A stretch of 64,000 nt of DNA from Aurelia coerulea (GCA_039566865.1 CM076943.1:29024663-29088662); one strand, 5' to 3'. Shown: positions 52,701 through 61,880, numbered from the stretch's first letter. Notes: a model not told the origin generated them from the sequence alone. Numbers and translations are program-made.

Positions 52701-54782
52701 TTTCATTTTAGAATAATTATAACCACGGAATTTAACCATCATGTGGAGTTATAATTATAACCCCTGCACTTAACTGTCATGCAGAGAATTATTAAATTTT
52801 CCACACCATAGTTTCATTATCGTTTGAAAAATGATGTGCAGGTGGGACAGCACATCACATTTGAACTAGATTTCCCAAGTTTTTTTAGAACAAGAGCATG
52901 TTGCTCTTCAGTAACAAGCGGGTGAGTAAGAAAACGATCCCCTTTTGAAAGATTGCTGCTCCCTGGATAACAAGACGATGATGTTGGCAAATATGTCATT
53001 TAATTGTGGACATGTCCAAATCCATTTTAAAATTTGCCAGACTGAAATCGGCCACTTCGTTCTGAAATTATGACAGATTGTCTCGGGAAAACCCCTCAGG
53101 AAGCTTTCAAACAGGCCCGAAATCCTGGGCAATCTTTCCAATATTTCTGCTTTACAGCATTGACATCTACGCATTTTAGCACTTGTTGTTCTTTGGGAGG
53201 ATGAAATTGCTCGGACTAATGTTGCTATGCTGCCAACGTGGATCAGGACACTGTCATCCTCACAAATGGAAAACATCTGTGAAAGCAGATGAAAGCCATA
53301 GCTGTAAGGAAGAAAGGTTGGTCGTGATTTTAGGCCTGTTTTGAAGGTTTCTTGATAGGGCTGTCTTCAGACGATCCCGCCATAATTTCAGCACGAATGC
53401 CAGTATTGTCGTTTTGATATCTGGGGAGCAGTAGCCTTTCAAACAGGGATTGTTTTTAATAACCCATTCACACTGCAAGTTAAACTAGCTTAAACTAAAC
53501 CAAGTTATCGAAAGGTACCTTGTGATTGGTCAGTCTAACAAATCTAATTCATTTAATTGGCTGAAATGTAACCTGGAATAGATAAAGCTGGCTTAACTGT
53601 GTCAGTGGGAATGTGGTATAACTCACCTTGTAGAATTCTCAATCCAGCTGATACTGGGAGCAATGAGATAATTAGTATTGCTTATGTGCTCTTTTTACAT
53701 CAGTTACATTTGTTTGATAAATCACATATTTGATTGGCATGAAATTTCCTTTTACATTAGAATTTAGAAATGTGCAGTCAAGAAACCTGTCGCCAAAGAG
53801 TTTGTGATTTCTTCTTAGGTTTTCCAGATACACATTGATTGCCTTGCAGACAAAAGTTGATAATTATGAAAGAGAGATGAATCGGTTAAGACGGGCTTTA
53901 GAGCGAAGTGATGAGTACATCGAAGAATTAAAGCGAATTCAAAATATTGACCGAAATAACAAGATTGATACAAATATAGAGCATTGCTTCCCATCCCAAA
54001 GGGGTGCTGCTCAGATTATGAAAACTACTACACAGGCATCGCGAATTGATGAATTAGCCTCAGTGGCCCTCGCAGCGCAAAGGTCGCCTGCAGATCCTGC
54101 TACAAGCTACCCGGTAACATTGGGAGATCAGTTGTCAGCGAGGAAACATACACCACCCATTATCTCCCAAAGTAGTGAAGAGAGAAATAGCAGCCAAGGC
54201 ACCTCAGTATTTGAGCATAGTATGGTGAATAGCAATGGTCTCGACAGTAATGACAATACGACGCACCGATCAATATTTGAGGACTCATCAAAGTTCCCAG
54301 CTTGCGCAAAGCTTATTGAATTGACGAAAGTACGTCGTGATTTAGCTGACCAGTTTCCAGCTGATGTTGTGCCGTTGGATTCACCAGGGAATGCCGTTGT
54401 TGATGCTCCAATCAGTTCACATATCGACGAAAACGTCTTAGTTAACTTGAATGCGCGACAAAGTCCTAGAGATGAAGCGACAACAATGGCAACGTTAAGC
54501 AGAGATAGCCTCCAGTTCTCCGAAGATCCTTCCATACTCGAGGCAAACCAGGCTAGGGATACTGAAGATATGGGTGCAATTCCTCCCCCGCTTATTGAAG
54601 GCCAAATGCAGCAGTCGTCTAGCAGTGCCTTTGAGCGTATGTCCCCGCACAGATTGCAGTGCAAGTCATACCCTAGCTCAGTTCTCTTGCCTCCTGAAAG
54701 CATGCAATTCAATGGAATAGCTGAAAATGATGAGAATGTCATTTTGGCAAAAAGAATCAAGATAGAGCAGCCCGAATCTTAA
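31608..54782 (+). CDS. OBI1: OBI1/RNF219 homologue, RING-type E3 ubiquitin ligase, complete, six exons
   Basis: Joining 31608-31721, 37818-37959, 47046-47137, 49245-49508, 50895-50986 and 53819-54782 gives 555 residues; all junctions are GT-AG and in phase. Residues 32-71 form a C3HC4 RING with cysteines 32, 35, 45, 52, 55, 68 and 71 and histidine 49, followed by CRVPVTDKQPCKRILGG. Residues about 100-280 are heptad-rich, including LIALQTKVDNYEREMNRLRR and ALERSDEYIEELK, a block strongly conserved with vertebrate OBI1. The rest is disordered and ends in KRIKIEQPES, where IKIE fits the SUMO consensus. Vertebrate OBI1 (about 726 residues) multi-monoubiquitylates ORC3 and ORC5 to promote origin firing; the same role is inferred here. 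An in-frame stop at 31533 bounds exon 1. ATG 31608 is preferred, but 31578 would add 10 residues. Confidence 0.92.
33153..33211. repeat. Imperfect hairpin in OBI1 intron 1
   Basis: GATGCTTACACAGTGGCACA pairs with TGTGCCGCTGTGCAAGCATC, with few mismatches and a short loop. Size and pairing resemble a pre-miRNA, but a decayed MITE is equally possible. Confidence 0.4.
34120..34400. mobile_element. Element G3, internally deleted G-family MITE
   Basis: The left end CGGTTGGGTGAATAAAAGAC and the right end TTTGTCCTCACCCGA face each other, with TA on both sides (34118-34119, 34401-34402). The inner parts GAAAGACCACTGCTC and AGCAGTGTGGCCTTTC also pair. It is 281 bp, against 644 bp for G1. Confidence 0.6.
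36140..37400 (+). mobile_element. Decayed LINE reverse transcriptase
   Basis: Across frameshifts the + strand encodes YGVPQGSFLGP, NDLPENTKDGELYSMFADDS, LCIDRKLTINAEKTQAM and CVGVHIDKGLNCSKQIK. These are palm motifs, including the ADD catalytic pair. The C-terminal RGPLTWKNLPQTV follows in the open frame 37053-37268. Several stops make it non-functional. Repetitive GTATGTATTT-like sequence near 37370 is its probable tail. Confidence 0.75.
37818..37959 (+). CDS. OBI1: OBI1 homologue, exon 2 (rest of the RING)
   Basis: The acceptor is CTGTTTTAG. The exon reads VRDPVVCTNQHAFCSACMTQ, then WLNVSKSHMCPTCRVPV, then TDKQPCKRIL, ending phase 1 before GTTTGT. It supplies six of the eight zinc ligands. 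The tryptophan after the sixth ligand and the CPxCR end are typical of an active E2-binding RING. Confidence 0.9.
38787..39130. mobile_element. Element N: 344-bp insertion in array unit 1, 8-bp target duplication
   Basis: The ends are CCCGGGGGTCACT and the inverse AGTGACCCCCCGGG. GATATATA lies at 38779-38786 and 39131-39138. The other units have a single GATATATA at the same place. Inside, phrases like AAATTTTGGGGTGTCATTTT repeat loosely. An 8-bp duplication fits a hAT-like element. Confidence 0.8.
40320..40382. repeat. Perfect 27-bp-arm hairpin in array unit 2
   Basis: GCCCAAATCGTCTTGTAAGG and AAGAAAG are exactly inverted at 40356-40382, with a 9-bp loop. The other array units lack it. Confidence 0.8.
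43753..44345. repeat. Left GGATCC array of element O
   Basis: Degenerate 10-11 bp steps of AGGATCCTAT and AAGATCCTGT, often combined into about 22-bp units (GTACAAGATCCTATAGGATC). The core GGATCC is self-complementary, so both strands look alike. Confidence 0.85.
45980..46860. repeat. Right GGATCC array of element O
   Basis: A 69-bp unit containing GGATCCTGATAAGATCCTGT, GGAATCTGCATAGGAACTTA and ATAGGATCCTGAATAGGATC repeats about six times, then decays. The period is a multiple of three and keeps a frame open for 157 codons at 46042-46515, which is not a gene. Confidence 0.85.
47046..47137 (+). CDS. OBI1: OBI1 homologue, exon 3
   Basis: It completes the GG pair and reads SMDVSPTAQDKSFREQMRRT, then RFELLFKDYE. 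The acceptor is TTTGTTTAG and the donor is GAG|GTGATT, a weak but permitted site. The RKxRxELL.KxYE pattern is the start of the coiled coil in OBI1 proteins. Confidence 0.85.
47355..48284. mobile_element. Element V with long inverted repeats made of GCAGGTTGCATAA units
   Basis: GGTGTAATCTGCATAATGCA (47369 on) is the inverse of the region ending about 48280. Both sides then carry several AAGCAGGTTGCA units, GGTTATCATTTATGGCCATG and GGGCTGTA, and a CAACAACGGGCC block. About 930 bp; target site not resolved. Confidence 0.65.
49245..49508 (+). CDS. OBI1: OBI1 homologue, exon 4 (coiled coil)
   Basis: 88 codons begin KEISTLEHNLEECQTENNQI and end NKSLKEENETLKE, with heptad leucines throughout. The acceptor is TTCTTCATACAG and the donor is GAG|GTTTGT. 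An open frame running upstream to 49092 is intronic read-through. Confidence 0.88.
49751..49849. repeat. Decayed TAGCCTG-type hairpin
   Basis: TAGCCTGCGTACAGACT is loosely matched by the inverse of TGTCTGCACGCAGACTA. It is of the same type as the hairpin at 29048-29107. Confidence 0.45.
50205..50600. mobile_element. G-family element, right end missing
   Basis: The start GCCGGGTGAATGAAAAAAGC and the inner order (AATATCAAAGCAATGATATT, CTGCAGAAAG, GATAGCATGTGCTAAA, GTCATTGCTGTAAGG) follow G1. The inverted right end is absent. Confidence 0.55.
50895..50986 (+). CDS. OBI1: OBI1 homologue, exon 5
   Basis: It reads DLREASRRNDNMKEEIDRLS, then RAANYNMSPQ, plus two bases of the next codon. The acceptor is TTTTTGGCAG and the donor is AA|GTAAGT, a consensus site. 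The SPQKF junction with exon 6 matches vertebrate OBI1. Confidence 0.87.
51270..51422 (+). mobile_element. LINE 3' UTR and A-tail
   Basis: GGCTGCGGAGTTGTCACGGT, then CTCCGTGGTATCGTCCTCGT, then GTAGTGTCTTAAGTAG and a 13-A tail match the order of the tail at 13440-13560. The coding region is absent. Confidence 0.55.
52218..52264. repeat. GC-rich minisatellite (GCCGTGGA)n
   Basis: Imperfect repeats of 8 bp: GCCGTGGAGCCGCGGAGCTG, then TGGAGCCGTGGGGCCGTGGA. It stands out strongly in base composition from the AT-rich surroundings. Confidence 0.75.
52917..53470. mobile_element. Element G2, G-family MITE
   Basis: The left part GCGGGTGAGTAAGAAAACGA, then CCCCTTTTGAAAG, and the right part CTTTCAAACAGGGATTGTTT face each other. 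Inner blocks such as GACAGATTGTCTCGGGAAAA match the mirror blocks of G1. The right terminus is decayed. Confidence 0.55.
53819..54782 (+). CDS. OBI1: OBI1 homologue, last exon
   Basis: The acceptor is TTTCTTCTTAG. After FSRYTLIALQTKVDNYEREM and NRLRRALERSDEYIEELK the protein becomes low-complexity and rich in serine, proline, aspartate and glutamate. It ends ILAKRIKIEQPES, then TAA at 54780-54782. No AATAAA was seen in the first 300 bp after the stop. A minus-strand open frame inside is a shadow. Confidence 0.92.
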
Positions 54783-55153
54783 AGAATCAAGCTTCAGACT
54801 CTGGAGGTAAAGTTATTTATTTGTAAGCTTATTTATTTTCAGCCGAAAAACCTGATGATCCTAAAATATTTACAAGTTTTTGTAAAGCCTCGAACATTTG
54901 ATTTAATGTTATTAACTTTAAATTTCCATTTTGTGTTTTTTGTCAAGGATTCAATTGATTTGAGTACTATTTCGTAGGCTAGAATGGCTAGAAATGAAAT
55001 TTGAATCATTCAAAGCCGTCATGTACTCTTATTTCTTTGAATTTTTGCTCACCCGGTACCTCCCGCCATACTTCGTAATCACAAGCGAAAACAAAAATGT
55101 GGTGTGACTTTTTAAATTGGCAGTTAATTCTTGTTTTCTGTTATAAATCTATA

Positions 55154-56324
55154 CGGGGTGTTTTAGAAAGAATGCAACCCAACTATAATTGAAAACCTTA
55201 ACCCCTATAGTGGTTGGGCTATCTGACACGTCCTATTTTGGTTGGGGGGGGGCAAAAAAGCCCCCCCCCCTACCTAACTCTTGACTGGAAATAGATAGAG
55301 CAACCAGATTTGGTGTACTAATAGCCCCACACATGTAATATATGAAAATATAAAAATTAACCCAAAATTAGCCGTCGTTACTGCTTGCATCAGCATTTTC
55401 CTTTGTGTGGTCAAGAAAAGTGTCAAAATCGGTCAAAATCAGGAAAAATGCGATAAAATTTTTTTTGGAGCACAATTTCCATCCAAACATTAAAATTATG
55501 ATAGAATACATCAAATAGCACTACCCTGCAAAATATTTTTTGCAAAATTTTGCAATTTTGCTACTTTTTTCGCAAAAATTAATATTTGAAAATTGGCGAT
55601 TTTGACAGAGTCAGTTCCGGAAAATTGTCTCCCTCCCCCTCATTTGTCAAAATATTTTTATGAAACTTCTCGAGTCATTGCACAATAAGTATTAGCAAAA
55701 AGTCAAAAAGTTTCCGGGCCATAATTCCTATCTTGACAGAGTTATAACAAAAATTCTACTAGGGGGGGGGGCAAATTTGCCCCCCTCCAAGCAAAATAGG
55801 GTTAAAGAATGATAAAGTTTTAGAAGATGCATAATGTATAGGGAATGTATACCATCTGAAAGTACAATCTTTTTCCTTTCTAATGATATGCAGTTTATAT
55901 ATGTTAATGGCATTATTTATCACTTAATTGATATTGTATTATTATAGCAAAATAAACACCCTGTTTAGGGCAAAAGAGTTACGAAACTGATTTTGTCGAA
56001 ACATTTCAGGCCTAGAAATACTCGAGGTGATGAAAAAGGTTCGAAAAAGAAAGACTGATTCACATTAGATGTGACAAAATAAGCACCCTCAAAGATGGGT
56101 TTCGTCTATGTAAATGCCCTATCACTTTTCCGCATCTAAAATAGGACACACTACAAAAACGTAAGTAAGGTGATGAAAATTTAAATTAATACGCCCAACC
56201 TGGATATCACTGGAAAGAAAATACATTGTACTTTCGGGTGGTATGCATCAGATTGATTCAAACATCATTATTTCCTGAGCAATCTCAAATAAGTTGGGTT
56301 GCGCTTTTTCTGAAACACCCTGCC
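55154..56324. mobile_element. Element Q: 1,171-bp TA-flanked MITE
   Basis: The left end CGGGGTGTTTTAGAAAGAAT, then GCAACCCAACT, is matched by the inverse of the right end (AGTTGGGTTGCGCTTTTTCT, then GAAACACCCTGCC). TA lies at 55152-55153 and 56325-56326. The interior has G-runs near 55245 and 55763. No gene. Confidence 0.75.
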
Positions 56325-56399
56325 TATACTACAGTTTGTATAGCTTAGGAATTATGTTAATAATCGCAAAGTAGACGAACATCATTTCAGGCATGCTTT

Positions 56400-57900
56400 T
56401 AGTTCTAATGATACACACAAATTAAGGTGTATGTATGTATGTATAATTTTGCTATAGCATTAAAATTTATTATAATTATTTAATCTAAGAAAAAGAACAG
56501 ATCTACTTACAATATTTACAAGTATAAAACAATTTATAGGCAAAATCTAAAAATTGAATTTAAAGCATCCCATGGTTAAAAATGACAGGGATAGCATCAA
56601 AAAGGTCGATGCAACCTTGTTTCCATAATGGTCCCTCCAGAGGTGTTATTAAAAAGGAAATGTTTTCATGAAAAGCACGATTGTGTGTCTGAACTGGTTA
56701 GGAAATCATTCTTAGAAATGCTAAATAACCGTGTTTGTTGGCTGCTTTTAGGATTCTAATAACATATGTAGGGGCTATCTATCATCAATACTTTGGAAAT
56801 CGTTAAAAAATTTATCTTTGATCATATATTTTAGACTGTTGATGTTTGCTGCAGATTTTGGTCTGAGGGTAGACTGTTCCATAGATACGATAGACCATTT
56901 TTTCCATTGTTGCTTTTTCGGAAAGGTTGAATTAATTTGTTTTTAGATCTTCTGGTTACTCGGCTCTGGGCAACTGGCAAGAAGATCTCTGACATGTAGG
57001 ATGGGGCTGCAGTATCAAAGAATTTAAAACCTTTGTAGTAGTCCACTGCTCGACCCTCTCTTTAGTGGGGAGCCAATTTATAGTTTTAAATTCTTTTGAG
57101 TCCCATAATCAGGTTCTGCTTGAATCTGAATAAAAGAGCACATATCATATGTGCTCTGTTGTTCAGATTCAAGCAGAACCTGATAAATTCATTTTTAGCT
57201 GTCTGAATTGTGTTGGCTAATCTTTTATTCAACATTGGAAGCCAAGCACTGCATGCATATTCAAAGTGGGACTTAAATAGTGCATTTGCTAGTAGTAATC
57301 TTCGAAGAGAAAAGTCAAGACAATTTTGCTTTCTGTAAAGATACCTGAGCCTGCCATTAATTTTAGCAAGGATCCTGGTAGCCATCGACTCACAAGACAG
57401 GTCGTCATCAAGGACACAGCCGAGATATGTAACTGAAGTACTGCCGGTTTGTTTATTTTTTCTGCCAAAAATTATCGATTTTGCTTTGTCCTCCCTAAAA
57501 CGAATGCTTAGTTTTTTATCAACAAAGCAGTCACAAAGAGAATTTAATTTGTTTATCAGTTGCTTTTCTATTTCATTCACGTTATTGTCTCCAAATACAA
57601 GACAGGAGTCATCTGCATATAAGAGTAAGTCACAGTCCACTGCTTGTGGCATGTCATTTACATACAAGAGAAAAATGAGTGGGCCTAGAGTAGATTCTTG
57701 TGGAACACCATACGATAATTCTTCGGGTGATGAGGGATCTTTTCCACATTTAGGAAGAAAGTTCGATTGGTTAGGTAAGATTGAAACCAAAATATAACTG
57801 AGTCAGCAAAACCACGGTATTTCATTTTTGCGAGGAAAATTCCATGGTGGATTGTATCAAAGGCTTTCTGTAGATGGATTAATATCATGCCCGTGAACAC
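56400..57900 (-). mobile_element. LINE with reverse-transcriptase domain, frameshifted
   Basis: Read downwards, 57900-57685 encodes IHLQKAFDTIHHGIFLAKM, with the first catalytic aspartate. 57790-57086 encodes GVPQESTLGPLIFLLYVNDM and LLLYADDSCLVFGD, the palm with the YADD pair. 57046-56831 encodes the C-terminal region (YKGFKFFDTAAPSYM, LWNSLPSDQ). At least two frameshifts separate the parts. GVPQES replaces the usual GVPQGS. The GTATGTATGTATGTATAA stretch at 56430-56447 lies at its 3' end. Non-functional. Confidence 0.8.
57108..57184. repeat. 77-bp near-perfect hairpin inside the LINE
   Basis: ATCAGGTTCTGCTTGAATCT and GAA (57108-57130) are exactly inverted at 57162-57184. GAGCACATA and TATGTGCTC form an inner stem. 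One arm is the normal coding sequence (RFCLNLNNRAH) and the other an inverted copy. Confidence 0.8.
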
Positions 57901-58048
57901 CCCACATATAATCTAACGTAACTCTCACAATATACGGAGTGTCCAAAAATGTTTCACCATGTGTGCAGCTACTGTGGAGGACACATGCATCTCATTCTTG
58001 CTTGTTGCAGATTTGTAAATAGAAGAGATTTCAACTTTGAGATTGATA

Positions 58049-58606
58049 CCTGGGTGGAGTAATTGATTGTAGTTACTGACTTATGGAATGAGATTGTTTG
58101 CCTCAAAGCCAGAGGATTCGATATTCTCCATTGATGTCATTGAGAAAAGCCTCTCATGATCAGTTTTTTTCTGATTTTCAAAAGTAAAGCAAATGGTCAT
58201 GAAGTCGGATCTTGTGACAACCAAGAACTACGTAGCGTGAACCTCTATGAATTCAGTTGTCAATTTCAGAAAATTTAGAATGAAATTTTCATTTCAATGG
58301 CAAGTAAGAACTACGTAGAACCAAGAACTACGTAGCGTGAACCTCTATGAATTCAGTTGTCAATTTCAGAAAATTTAGAATGAAATTTTCATTTCAATGG
58401 CAAGTAAGGAGCAGAATCGAACGTCGAATTCTCGTTCCCATACAACCCATCAACCAGCCTTTTCCTAATTTCTCGGTCTAAATGATGAGTGACTTTACCA
58501 TGCAGAATTTTCACATCTAAGTTAGCTTCTTACTTATAGATTAACATGCCCCGTAATCTTCATTCCACAACCCGCCAAACTTGTTAACTTCCCATGACTC
58601 ACCCGG
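58049..58606. mobile_element. Element K2, K-family MITE with internal duplication
   Basis: The right end CATGACTCACCCGG precedes TA (58607-58608). The left start CCTGGGTGGAGTAA follows TA (58047-58048) but is decayed. The right half matches K1 (AATTCTCGTTCCCATACAA, ATTCCACAACCCGCCAAAC). A 100-bp step is duplicated at 58219 and 58319. Confidence 0.55.
58219..58408 (+). repeat. 100-bp perfect tandem duplication in K2
   Basis: AACCAAGAACTACGTAGCGT starts at 58219 and again at 58319. About 90 bases of the second copy are identical to the first. Confidence 0.85.
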
Positions 58607-59155
58607 TATAGTAACTATCTTTGGTTACAATGCTCGATCTTTGGTTGCAACGCGGTAGATCAATTGAAGCTAATACAATTCAGATCTGTTCTCTAAATTT
58701 ACAGCAATCGTTTATTTTCTAATGGATTTAGTCAATACAATCCAAAAAATCAGGAGACCTTTTCCGTTCTAAATTTAAATCCTATTTATGATATAGTAAC
58801 CATCTTTGGTTATAGAATATACGTTATTTGCAATAAAGGACTCATCAAAAAATTATGTTTTGGTTAGATGTGTTCATTCGAGTAGCCAGAGAAAACTTGA
58901 CGCTGGTATCCTCAAGAAAAGATTACTAAATTCTTTCAAATTTTAGAAAATTGCTTTGAAACCCTTCGTGAGAACACGAGTAATTAGGAATAATTAACTG
59001 TACATAAATGAATCAATAAATGCAAAATTACTTCAGTGGAATACTGATAGTGACAAAAACGATTTTTGACAGTGTTTTTGGCAACTACCTTTTGTGAACA
59101 TTTCATTTCTGCTTAATTGTTAAATAAGATGAACTGATTTATTAAGTAAAATTTA

Positions 59156-60654
59156 GGGGAGACCGGGGTCAATTGTAACACTTTTTAAAAGATCAGCCAT
59201 ATCATCCAAATAATTATTAATTGCGCTCTTCGAGGTAGATGATATTGTAGTTGCATCTCTTGAAATAGCATAGACCTTAGTTTCCATCACACGGAGCCAA
59301 TTTTTGTGACGCTATGATAGTTTTAAAATCAGTGATTGTAACACATGGTTAGAGTAATTGTTACTTTTTTTTTAAATCATTACAGATAATTATTACACGA
59401 CTCTAGTTTTTCCTTACACAAAATGTGACACCCCAGGTAGCAGATCATTCATTGCTTTAAAAATCACAAATTAAAATTAAGACGTGGTATTTATTTCTTT
59501 GTAAATGTAGGTGCATCAGTTGAAAAAAATCTAATAGATTGAGAAAAATATTTTTCTTTACAAATTTCAACTTTTAACTCTTTAATACTGCATGGATGCA
59601 CATTGTTTGACCAGATTAGAAACTGAATCAAAACCAAGCCATCGGCCAGCTTACACCGGGGCAATTGTAACAACGTGTTACAATTGCCCCTGACCTGGTA
59701 AGTTATCGTTATTTCCAATTTTAACATTCCATAAGCTGTGGAGCTTAAAAGTTTTAATGTACAGGGTGTCCCAAAAAAATTGTGCCCCGTTTGTCTCAAG
59801 ATTGCGACAAAACGGCAAAAGATTATCGCCAAACTTTTGCATGATGGTGCTCTTTAGATGTTCAATTAAAGTTTGCCACCATCCCCGTAAAAATCCGTTG
59901 AAAAATGATGGAGCTATGACCTTCAGAAGACCAAATTTGCCCAGTGACTGAAACCAGCGGTCGTCCATTTTGTCTTACTATTTTGCAGTGATAAGTATCT
60001 TCACGTGAGGTAAGAAATAATTTCTGTTAGGTCAGAAATAGTGGAACTCTCCGAGGATTATCGGAATTTTCACGAGAGCTATGACATTTGAGGCTACTTT
60101 TTCATTTTCAATCCATGAAGCTATTTATCACTGCAAAATAGTAAGACAAAATGGCCGACCGCTGGTTTCAGTGATCGGGCAAATTTGGTCTCCTGAAGGT
60201 CATAGCTCCATCATTTTTCAACAGATTTTCATGGGGATAGTGGCAAACTTTAATTGAACATCTGAAGAGCACAACCATGCAAAAGTTTGGAGAAAATCTT
60301 TTGCTGTTTTGTCACAATCTTCAGACAAACGGGGCACAATTTTTTTGGGACACCCTGTAGTTTTGATCCTAAATAGATGTCATGTTTTTGATGTGAAAAT
60401 GAAATGTTATGCTCAAGAGTAAAATTTTTCAGACACGAATTCACAGGGAAAGCATGTTTTTACTTTCGTGCTCAAAAACATGGTTTCCCTCGGAAAATGT
60501 TGCAAATTTGGCTGGAAATTCCTGAATCTCAAATCGTATGTAGAGGGTTAGGGTGAGCATGTTCTGTGCTAAAGCAGATTTTATAGCATTTTTCTGCAAG
60601 GCACGAGAGCCAGTGCTACAATTGCCCCGTTTTACAATTGTCCCCGGTTTCCCC
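59156..60654. mobile_element. Element I (GGGGAGACCGGGGTCAATTG end), holding H2
   Basis: The left end GGGGAGACCGGGGTCAATTG and right end CAATTGTCCCCGGTTTCCCC pair. TA lies at 59154-59155 and 60655-60656. A perfect palindrome, GGGGCAATTGTAACA-ACG-TGTTACAATTGCCCC, sits at 59658-59690. H2 (59762-60357) is nested, leaving about 900 bp of element I. Confidence 0.7.
59762..60357. mobile_element. Element H2, nested in element I
   Basis: CAGGGTGTCCCAAAAAAATT and the inverse AATTTTTTTGGGACACCCTG are perfect ends. TA flanks both sides (59760-59761, 60358-60359). It aligns along its length with H1. Confidence 0.8.
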
Positions 60655-60788
60655 TAGTGTAGGTTTTAGTGATCAAAGTGCTTGTTCTGATCACTCAGAT
60701 GGTAAGGTAAGGGCATCCAACAAATTTCTGAATGCTTTTCTAAAGTATTGTTTCAGGATTTCAAAATTTTCTGAAGTGGCAGCCATTG

Positions 60789-60900
60789 TAGACTTGCCCC
60801 AAGTCTGTTTTGTCAACTGTATTAAGTCTACCGGAAAGTTTTCCCTTCAATTTTTTTTGACGAAATTTTTTTTTGACGAAATAGACTTGGGGCAAGTCTA
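60789..60900. mobile_element. 112-bp palindromic-end element with 9-bp target duplication
   Basis: TAGACTTGCCCCAAGTCT is exactly inverted at the other end. CAGCCATTG lies at 60780-60788 and 60901-60909. The inner AGACTTG-CCC-CAAGTCT is itself a palindrome. It shares terminus and duplication length with the 56-bp element at 26808-26863. Confidence 0.8.
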
Positions 60901-61059
60901 CAGCCATTGGGAAAACTAACATTCCATTGCCATGCTTTGAAAATTATCAGTTATAGCAATGGTTGAATCGCGTTTTTGGACACCCTCAAGATGGAAACAT
61001 GATTTGGTCTTGTATTTATTAGTTTAAAGTAAATATTTGAATTATTAATTTTCAGCATA

Positions 61060-61880
61060 GGTTTCAAATCTTTAATTCTGTCGGTGTAAAATTCTACAAC
61101 GCATTTCTTTGGACCAAATGGCTTCGACGAAACTTTCGACGAAACTTTCGCTACGTTGCTATATACCGTGCAACTTTTCGGAAATCTGCAGCATATTTCA
61201 TATGTCAACTCATTTGAGGATGTGGCGTCATGAAATTTCTAAATCGTAAACCAGAACAGCGAAAGACTTGCACTTTATTCCATATTGTAAACATTCATAA
61301 ACTATGGTTCCCTTGAAATCACTTTAAGTTATCTCAAAAGGTTTTAAAAATGCTCTTGTTTATGTAAAGTTTTGTTAAATATTTTCTTGAGTTTTGAAAG
61401 GTAATGTGTCCATGTAAGTACAGCGACTTTGCTTTTTTTATATTTCATGTGATCACTTCGGCAATTATACTCACAAGGTGCCAAGTAGTAATGTAAGCAG
61501 ACTGATGCCTTACTTGCGGTTGCTCTTTCGGAGCTGAAATTTTAGTTTGCATGTGATTAGTTACATTCTGCCAATCACAGTGCGCTCTTCGAGGCTCTTC
61601 GTCAGCATCATATCAGCATATTTGTCAGAATGTATACGCAGCTGTACTTACATGGGCAATGCCTTTAAATAGGAAGAGAAATTCTCTTATCCTGAACATA
61701 TTAAAGATGTCAGAAAAGTCAACGATAGAATTGTAGCAAAGTGGCCAAAGTTCCTTTCAAGTCATTCAGTTCAAAGAAAGGAATCATGGAATTTTCAGCG
61801 ATATTTTTAAAGAATTGCAGCCGATCCTTTGACTTATGATCGATGTTTGGTTATTTTCAAACTTGTCTAAGATTTTTGGG
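61060..61880. mobile_element. T-family element (relative of 13920-14470)
   Basis: TTTCAAATCTTTAATTCTGT, CGGTGTAAAATTCTACAACG, ATGAAATTTCTAAATCGTAA and CATAAACTATGGTTCCCTTG match the element at 13920 in order. The right half (AGTTCCTTTCAAGTCATTCA) is inverted relative to the left. The outer limits are uncertain. Confidence 0.5.

Larger units (their letters stand above)
50987..53818. other. OBI1 intron 5
   Basis: It contains a LINE tail (51270-51422), a GC-rich minisatellite (52218-52264) and element G2 (about 52917-53470). I recognise nothing in 51560-52200 or 52270-52900. Confidence 0.5.

Noticed and set aside
54128..54760. 210-codon open frame on the minus strand
   Set aside because: It lies wholly opposite the last exon of the OBI1 homologue, whose + strand frame has family similarity and correct splice phase. 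The minus frame is a shadow.
57935..60987. A single large element between CGGAGTGTCCAAAAATG and TTTTTGGACACCCTC
   Set aside because: The ends look related, and K2 and element I would be nested in it. However, the right side has no TA and the inner parts near the ends do not match well enough to claim it.
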